From Acidobacteriaceae bacterium UBA1307 (GTDB taxonomy: Bacteria; Acidobacteriota; Terriglobia; Terriglobales; Acidobacteriaceae), in NCBI GenBank assembly GCA_002307235.1, contig DBTV01000007.1, positions 24,660 through 88,659 of the forward strand: a stretch of DNA of 64,000 bases. The letters are read 5' to 3'. This document shows, piece after piece, positions 59,789-64,000 of the stretch (position 1 is the first letter of the stretch; the number at the start of each line of letters is the position of its first letter). Position numbers and translations under genes: made by a program. The notes beneath the pieces were generated by a model. That model searched no databases, had not been told where the DNA came from, and was given only the letters and a program-made list of their open reading frames with translations.

Positions 59789-60871
59789 TTGCCGATGAGC
59801 TTGCAGTCTTGGTTGGGCCGCACGGCGGCCGTGTGTGTGTTGGTTGGAATGGGTGCCGGGTTGGCCTCGGCGCAGACAGCGAAAAAGCATGCCTGGGCGA
59901 TTCAGGTCCATGCGGGCGCGGGCGACATCTTCCGCGCGCAGACGAGTCCGGAGCTTGATGCGGCCGAGCGTGCCAAGATCGCCGAGGCCATCCAGGCCGG
60001 AGCGGCGGTGCTCGATAAGGGCGGCTCGTCGATGGACGCGGTGGAAGCGGCGATTCGCATCTTTGAGGATGCGACGCTGTTCGACACCGGTCGTGGGGCG
60101 GCCTTCAACGACAAGGGCGTGGTCGAGCTCGACGCGGCGATCATGAACGGCAAGACGCTCGATGTGGGCTCGATTGCCGCCGTGCATAACACCAAGCACC
60201 CGATCAGTCTGGCGCGCAAGGTCATCGAAAAGTCGCCGCATGTGCTGATGGTTGGCGAAGGCGCCGACGCGTTTTCGCGTGAGCAGGGTCTCGAGCAGGC
60301 GCCGCAGAGCTACTTCTTCTCGGAAAAGCAGTGGGAGACCCTCGAACAGGTGCTCAAGGAGCAGGGCAAGCCGATTCCGCCGCGTCCGGCCGGTGTGCCG
60401 GCTGCGCCCAAGCAGCAGTTGGCGGGTCTCTGGTCGCCGCACTCGCGGCACTACGGTACGGTGGGCGTGGTGGCGCTCGATCGCGAGGGTAACCTGGCGG
60501 CGGGCACCTCGACCGGCGGCGCGATGGGCAAACATGCGGGCCGCGTGGGCGATTCGCCGATTGCCGGTGCGGGCACCTACGCCTCGAACAAGTCCTGCGC
60601 TGTCTCGGGCACTGGCGTCGGCGAGTACTTTATCCGGCTCGGCGTGGCGCGCGAGGTCTGCAATCTGATCCAGTACAAGGGCATGACCGCGCAGCAGGCC
60701 GCCGATGAGGTGATCCACACCGAGGTCGAGAGCCTGAAGGGCGTCGGCGGCGTCATTGTCGAAACCCCCGATGGGCAGCAGGCCTGGAGCTTCAACACGC
60801 CGGGCATGTTCCGCGCGCGGCTGCGCGAGGGCGGCCCGCTGACGGTGGCCATCTACAACGACGAAAAGTAG
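59789..60871 (+). CDS. Isoaspartyl peptidase / type 2 L-asparaginase, secreted
   Basis: An Ntn-hydrolase of about 360 residues with a signal peptide (LGRTAAVCVLVGMGAGLASAQ). The alpha part begins IQVHAGAGDIFRAQ and has DTGRGAAFNDKGVVELDAAIM. Autocleavage would occur before the threonine of HYGTVGVVALDREGNLAAGTST, creating the catalytic Thr; GRVGDSPIAGAGTYAS follows. It removes isoaspartyl residues or hydrolyses asparagine. GAGGA stands eight bases before TTG 59789 and 14 before ATG 59795, so the first codon is uncertain by two residues. Confidence 0.93.
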   Translation: MPMSLQSWLGRTAAVCVLVGMGAGLASAQTAKKHAWAIQVHAGAGDIFRAQTSPELDAAERAKIAEAIQAGAAVLDKGGSSMDAVEAAIRIFEDATLFDTGRGAAFNDKGVVELDAAIMNGKTLDVGSIAAVHNTKHPISLARKVIEKSPHVLMVGEGADAFSREQGLEQAPQSYFFSEKQWETLEQVLKEQGKPIPPRPAGVPAAPKQQLAGLWSPHSRHYGTVGVVALDREGNLAAGTSTGGAMGKHAGRVGDSPIAGAGTYASNKSCAVSGTGVGEYFIRLGVAREVCNLIQYKGMTAQQAADEVIHTEVESLKGVGGVIVETPDGQQAWSFNTPGMFRARLREGGPLTVAIYNDEK

Positions 60872-60957
60872 GCGCGGCGTTTTTTGTGCGAGGGGCGCGG
60901 CTTCGGCTGCGCCTCTTCTCATAGAATGGAAGAGAGATTCTTCGCGGAGCAGAGACG

Positions 60958-61407
60958 ATGAGTGAGCAGACGGTGACGAAGTGGGACTACCGGTTTATGG
61001 AGATGGCGCGTCTGGTGGCGAGCTGGAGCAAGGATCCGAGCTCGAAGGTCGGCGCCGTGATCACGCGCGGCAAGTTCGTCGTCTCGGTCGGCTTCAACGG
61101 CTTTCCGCAGGGTGTCGCCGACTCGGCCGAGCGGCTTGAGAACCGCGAGATCAAGTACCCGACGATTCTGCACGCCGAGATCAATGCGATCCTTTCCGCG
61201 CGGCAGGACGTGCGCGGCTGTTCAATCTACGTGACGCCCTACATGCCCTGTCCGCAGTGCGCGGCAGTCGTCGTGCAATCCGGCATCACGCGCGTGGTCT
61301 ACACGCCGAGCACGAATGAGAAGTGGGGCAAGCCGCCGTTGAGCACCGGCCAGTTTGCCGAGGCCGGCGTCGAGCTGGTGGAGCTGCCGCTTGAACCCGC
61401 TTTGTAG
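60958..61407 (+). CDS. dCMP deaminase-like cytidine/deoxycytidylate deaminase
   Basis: A 149-residue zinc enzyme of the ComEB/dCMP deaminase type: WDYRFMEMARLVASWSKDPSSKVGAVI, GFNGFPQGVADSAERLENREIKYP, catalytic HAEINAIL (His and Glu) and zinc ligands in YMPCPQCAAVVV. It supplies dUMP for dTMP synthesis. GCGGAG lies about nine bases before the ATG. The length is that of the short form without allosteric extension. Confidence 0.92.
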   Translation: MSEQTVTKWDYRFMEMARLVASWSKDPSSKVGAVITRGKFVVSVGFNGFPQGVADSAERLENREIKYPTILHAEINAILSARQDVRGCSIYVTPYMPCPQCAAVVVQSGITRVVYTPSTNEKWGKPPLSTGQFAEAGVELVELPLEPAL

Positions 61408-61432
61408 TCGTTTGACGCAACAAGGACGCCAG

Positions 61433-61460
61433 GGCCACCCGCGCGGTGGCCTTCGTTTTT
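61433..61460 (+). terminator. Terminator after the deaminase gene
   Basis: GGCCACC (61433-61439) pairs with GGTGGCC (61445-61451), then TTCGTTTTTT. Confidence 0.85.
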
Positions 61461-61643
61461 TGCCGACCAGTTCCGGCGTTACCAGAGAGGCACCACGGGG
61501 CCAATTCTGTTGCCGCCTTGATCGGATTCGGGATAGCATAAGGTTCTTCATCGAGCAGAAAATCCGCAGGGAATGGTCTGCCGCGCCTTTTAGCCATTCT
61601 GTAACAGAGTTTGATGCACAATAGTCTGATAGGAGAAATTGCC

Positions 61644-62315
61644 GTGCCGCGTATTCACTTTCATCAGCAACTGGTCGAACTGAAGGACAAGATGCTGGCC
61701 ATGGCCGCGCTCGCGCAGCAGGCGGTCGAGTCCTCGGTCGACGCATTCTTGCAGCGCGACAAGGCTCTGTGCAAGTTCGTCAAGCAGAATGAGGCGGCCA
61801 TCAACACCTCGCAGCGCGAGCTGGATGAGATGGCCTATGAGCTGCTCGCCAAAGAGCAGCCGATGGCCATCGACCTGCGCTTTATTCTGGCGGTCATCAA
61901 GATCAACGGCGACCTGGAGCGGATCGGCGATCAGGCGATGGGCGTCGCGCGCCGCACCAAGGAGCTGGTCAAGCTCGGCGATGTGCCGTTGCCGGTCGAC
62001 TTTGAGGCGATGGGCGAACACGCCAGCCTGATGATCCGCACCGCCATTCAGGCTCTGCTTGACGGCGATGCGCAACTGGCCGATTCGGTCCGCGACATGG
62101 ACGACGAGATCGACCACATGAACCGCAGGGCGCATGACGAGCTGCTCAAGCTGGTGCAGGCCAAGCCCGAGTTCACGCAGCAGGCGCTCAAGGGCATTCT
62201 GGTCGCCAAGAACCTCGAACGCATCGCCGACCACGCCTCGAACATTGCCACCGACGTAATCTTCTGGGTGCGCGGCGCCGATGTGCGCCACCAACTCAGC
62301 ATCGCGATGGACTAG
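61644..62315 (+). CDS. phoU: Phosphate signalling regulator PhoU
   Basis: A 223-residue protein of two three-helix PhoU repeats, each with the metal-binding motif: KINGDLERIGDQAMGVARR (first) and AKNLERIADHASNIATDVIFW (second). PhoU links the Pst phosphate transporter to the PhoR/PhoB two-component system; none of those genes lies in the window. The start is GTG 61644 with AGGAG eight bases upstream; an ATG at 61611 is before that site. The region 61461-61643 shows a CTGTAAC-like Pho-box half but no complete box. Confidence 0.93.
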   Translation: MPRIHFHQQLVELKDKMLAMAALAQQAVESSVDAFLQRDKALCKFVKQNEAAINTSQRELDEMAYELLAKEQPMAIDLRFILAVIKINGDLERIGDQAMGVARRTKELVKLGDVPLPVDFEAMGEHASLMIRTAIQALLDGDAQLADSVRDMDDEIDHMNRRAHDELLKLVQAKPEFTQQALKGILVAKNLERIADHASNIATDVIFWVRGADVRHQLSIAMD

Positions 62316-62334
62316 AGCGGCTCTCTTCACAAAA

Positions 62335-62369
62335 AACAAAAAACCGGCTGTCCTTCGGGAATGCCGGTT
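62335..62369 (+). terminator. Terminator after phoU, truncated by insertion
   Basis: AACAAAAAACCGGC (62335-62348) would pair perfectly over 14 bp with GCCGGTTTTTTGTT, which now lies at 63407-63420 beyond the inserted element. In place, only a 7-bp stem with GCCGGTT (62363-62369) and no T run remains. Confidence 0.85.
62362..62369. repeat. Left copy of 8-bp target-site duplication
   Basis: TGCCGGTT directly left of the left inverted repeat; the same octamer is at 63406-63413 directly right of the element. Confidence 0.8.
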
Positions 62370-62418
62370 GTGGGGTGGCTGCCTTAGTACAGTTGCCCCT
62401 ACAGGTTGTGGATGGGGC
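62370..62418 (+). repeat. Left terminal inverted repeat
   Basis: 49 bp starting GTGGGGTGGCTGCCTTAG and ending GTTGTGGATGGGGC. It matches the reverse complement of 63356-63404 at 47 of 49 positions (G/A and A/C differences in the centre). Confidence 0.9.
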
Positions 62419-62429
62419 ATTACAACTTA

Positions 62430-63242
62430 TCAGCTTTGAATACGTCCTATTAAGGATTGCTTTTCATTGGTTATCCCCGTCAGAAAGTTTTTAAATACGC
62501 CATCATCGTAATACCCCATGATGGCGTTGCCCCGTTCTACCAGCTGTTGCTCCCATCCTCCCGATTTAACGGTCCAATCGCCCTTCATCTTTCGGGATGC
62601 TGATTGGCGCATGACGTAGGCTAAAAGATCTGCTGTCTGAAGAGGAATGAAATCACTCTTATCGTCAAACGAGATTGACCCAAGACGGCATTGCGGGTCT
62701 CGTATGCACTTGATTGTACTGAACGTGCGTCTGGCTCTGTCCTCCATTTCCGATTGTCGGTCGAAGTGAAAGTCAACTTTATCGGTTGGGCAGAGAGGTG
62801 GCTCAAGATGGTTATTTACGGCGTATAGGAGTTGGTCGAGGAATAGCTGGAAACAGAACTGGTAAGGATGCTCCATGTCCTTCTTGTGCTCTTCCGAAAT
62901 GTTCTCATCGTAGGCCCGGACTACCACGATGCCTCCCACTGAAAAGTAAGTACCATCTCGCGCAATCGTGATGAGTTTGCGGATGAAGGAATCTCTTGTT
63001 GCGTCATCCCAACCACGATACGGCCATGCCGGATTATTGGGGCCGTTTTTCCGATTCGCGAACTCTGAGGCATGGAAGCATTTCACCCCATACTCAACAA
63101 GGGTGCGAGTCCATTCTTCAGCAACAACCTCCCACTCCTCAGGCGAGGCAATATAACCGAACACGCCAGCCGTATCAGCGCCCTGAGCCAAACCTTTGGC
63201 ATCATGGGTGCCGCTCTCATCAACATAGGCAATTAGATTCAC
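62430..63242 (-). CDS. DUF3800-type protein (predicted RNase H-like fold)
   Basis: About 270 residues. (V)NLIAYVDESGTHDAKG at the N terminus and FIPLQTADLLAYVMRQ near the C terminus are the two conserved parts of DUF3800 proteins. The Asp residues in YVDESG, HFDRQSE, SFDDKSD and QTADLLAY could form an RNase H-like active site. GTG 63242 is chosen because AAGGAGG lies eight bases upstream; in-frame ATGs at 63299 and 63368 lie before that site and partly in the terminal repeat. It fills nearly the whole element between the inverted repeats. Function is not established; family members are often found in mobile or defence contexts. Confidence 0.83.
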   Translation of the reverse strand: MNLIAYVDESGTHDAKGLAQGADTAGVFGYIASPEEWEVVAEEWTRTLVEYGVKCFHASEFANRKNGPNNPAWPYRGWDDATRDSFIRKLITIARDGTYFSVGGIVVVRAYDENISEEHKKDMEHPYQFCFQLFLDQLLYAVNNHLEPPLCPTDKVDFHFDRQSEMEDRARRTFSTIKCIRDPQCRLGSISFDDKSDFIPLQTADLLAYVMRQSASRKMKGDWTVKSGGWEQQLVERGNAIMGYYDDGVFKNFLTGITNEKQSLIGRIQS

Positions 63243-63355
63243 TGACCAAACCTCCTTGAGAACATCTAGCAGCTCGAAGGTACGCTGAGGCTGCTTCATG
63301 TCGCACCCCCATTTTCCACCCGCGCCGGTCTTGGTAAAGTTGTCGCTTCCATGAA

Positions 63356-63404
63356 GCCCCATCCACAACCTGGAGGGGTAACTGTACTAAGGCAGCCACC
63401 CCAC
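63356..63404 (-). repeat. Right terminal inverted repeat
   Basis: Inverted partner of 62370-62418, 47/49 identical. One extra T (63405) separates it from the right direct-repeat copy. Confidence 0.9.
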
Positions 63405-63405
63405 T

Positions 63406-63413
63406 TGCCGGTT
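63406..63413. repeat. Right copy of 8-bp target-site duplication
   Basis: TGCCGGTT, identical to 62362-62369, and the start of the displaced terminator arm GCCGGTTTTTTGTT (63407-63420). Confidence 0.8.
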
Positions 63414-63434
63414 TTTTGTTGGCGTAAACCGCAA

Positions 63435-64000
63435 TCAGAAGCCGATCACCGCGCACAACTCCTTGACGGAGGCGGCGCTTTTATCGAGCGCGGCCTTTTC
63501 CTCGGAGGTGAGTTTGATCTCGACGATCTGCTCGATGCCCGCCGCGCCCAGCTTGCAGGGCACGCCGATGCAGTAGCCCTTGATGCCGTACTCGCCATCA
63601 AGATAGGCTGCGCAGGGCAGAATTTTTTTCTTGTCCTTGAGAATCGCCTCGGCCATCTCCACCGCCGCTGCCGAGGGCGCGTAGTAGGCGCTGCCGGTCT
63701 TGAGGTGCTGCACGATCTCCGCGCCACCATTGCGCGTTCGCTCGACCAGTGCCGCGATGCGCTCGGGCGGGAGCCACTCGCTGAGCGGAATGCCGGCCAC
63801 GGTTGTGTAGCGAACCAGCGGCACCATGGAGTCGCCGTGGCCGCCGAGCACGGCCGCATTCACGTTTTCGACGCTGACGTTGAGCTCCTGCGCGATGAAG
63901 CTGCGGAACCGGCCCGCGTCAAGCACGCCGGCCATGCCGAGCACCCGTTCGCGGTTGAAGCCCGAGAGCTTGTAGGCGGTCTGCACCATGGCGTCGAGCG
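63435..64000 (-). CDS. mdh: Malate dehydrogenase, C-terminal part
   Basis: The frame runs off the right edge; about 188 C-terminal residues are present. LDAMVQTAYKLSGFNRERVLG, GMAGVLDAGRFRSFIA, the catalytic His in AVLGGHGDSMVPLVRYT, and the C-terminal KKKILPCAAYLDGEYGIKGYCIGVP identify the lactate-dehydrogenase-like NAD malate dehydrogenase. It oxidises malate to oxaloacetate in the TCA cycle. It is convergent with phoU; their shared terminator was split by the element at 62370-63405. Confidence 0.95.
   Translation of the reverse strand, partial: LDAMVQTAYKLSGFNRERVLGMAGVLDAGRFRSFIAQELNVSVENVNAAVLGGHGDSMVPLVRYTTVAGIPLSEWLPPERIAALVERTRNGGAEIVQHLKTGSAYYAPSAAAVEMAEAILKDKKKILPCAAYLDGEYGIKGYCIGVPCKLGAAGIEQIVEIKLTSEEKAALDKSAASVKELCAVIGF

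Larger units (their letters stand above)
62370..63405. mobile_element. Compact element with 49-bp terminal inverted repeats carrying a DUF3800 gene
   Basis: The unit is 1036 bp with inverted repeats at both ends, an 8-bp direct repeat outside, A+T-richer content than its flanks, and one gene. Removing it and one copy of TGCCGGTT restores a perfect terminator shared by phoU and mdh. No recognisable transposase, integrase or resolvase is present, so it is either mobilised in trans or uses the DUF3800-type protein itself. Confidence 0.75.

Noticed and set aside
61590..61643. Pho box before phoU
   Set aside because: One CTGTAAC-like half is present but the second half-site at the required spacing (TTTGATG) is a poor match.
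1..64000. tRNA and rRNA genes
   Set aside because: No T-loop GTTCRANYC segment with matching acceptor ends and no rRNA-like stretch was seen; a model-based scan was not possible here.

Overview
The window is one bacterial chromosomal segment of roughly 60% G+C (visual estimate), densely packed on both strands. Several things point to Acidobacteriota, class Terriglobia (an Acidobacterium, Granulicella or Terriglobus-type soil bacterium). These are a TIGR03435 'soil-associated' protein, many small secreted Gly- or Gln-rich proteins, a TonB receptor with an outer-membrane and LPS-assembly gene set (lptE), and a split dcw cluster. No rRNA, tRNA or CRISPR array was recognised. The assignment is by inference from gene content.

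Region 1 (1-2155): the end of ilvB, then ilvN and ilvC, for branched-chain amino acid synthesis. Region 2 (2238-17087): a hemerythrin gene, then the division and wall cluster mraY-murD-ftsW-murG-murC-ftsQ-ftsA-ftsZ, followed by a small secreted transpeptidase. The cluster lacks murB and ddl. It is interrupted by an inverted Gly-rich secreted gene and by an AbrB/PIN toxin-antitoxin pair. ftsZ is closed by tandem terminators. Region 3 (17292-24095): a DedA-rhodanese fusion, ubiD, an A+T-richer pair of orphan genes, two secreted proteins and an orphan nuoI. Region 4 (24159-30386): nucleoside salvage (purine nucleoside phosphorylase, uridine kinase-like, CNT transporter), a SemiSWEET, a higBA module with an operator palindrome, and an EamA protein. 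Region 5 (30667-41403): TonB receptor, methyltransferase, flagellin with a textbook sigma-28 promoter, lptE / TIGR03435 / holA, two more hemerythrins and an EamA exporter.

Region 6 (41485-49265): secreted propeller-like protein, PP2C phosphatase, GH29 alpha-L-fucosidase, tex, GNAT and an ATP-grasp-like protein. Region 7 (49409-55734): a TetR-controlled tripartite efflux system. The RND pump and its TolC-type outer-membrane factor form one 1463-residue polypeptide, and the divergent promoters lie in a perfect 44-bp palindrome. Region 8 (55804-64000): cytidylate kinase-like protein, LacI regulator, sugar isomerase-like protein, isoaspartyl peptidase, dCMP deaminase, phoU, and the C-terminal part of malate dehydrogenase.

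The most unusual item lies between phoU and mdh (62370-63405). It is a ~1.04 kb unit bounded by 49-bp inverted repeats (47/49 identical) and an 8-bp direct repeat, and it carries only a DUF3800-type gene. The flanks rejoin into a perfect 14-bp terminator stem, so the unit inserted into the shared phoU/mdh terminator. It looks like a compact, possibly undescribed mobile element.
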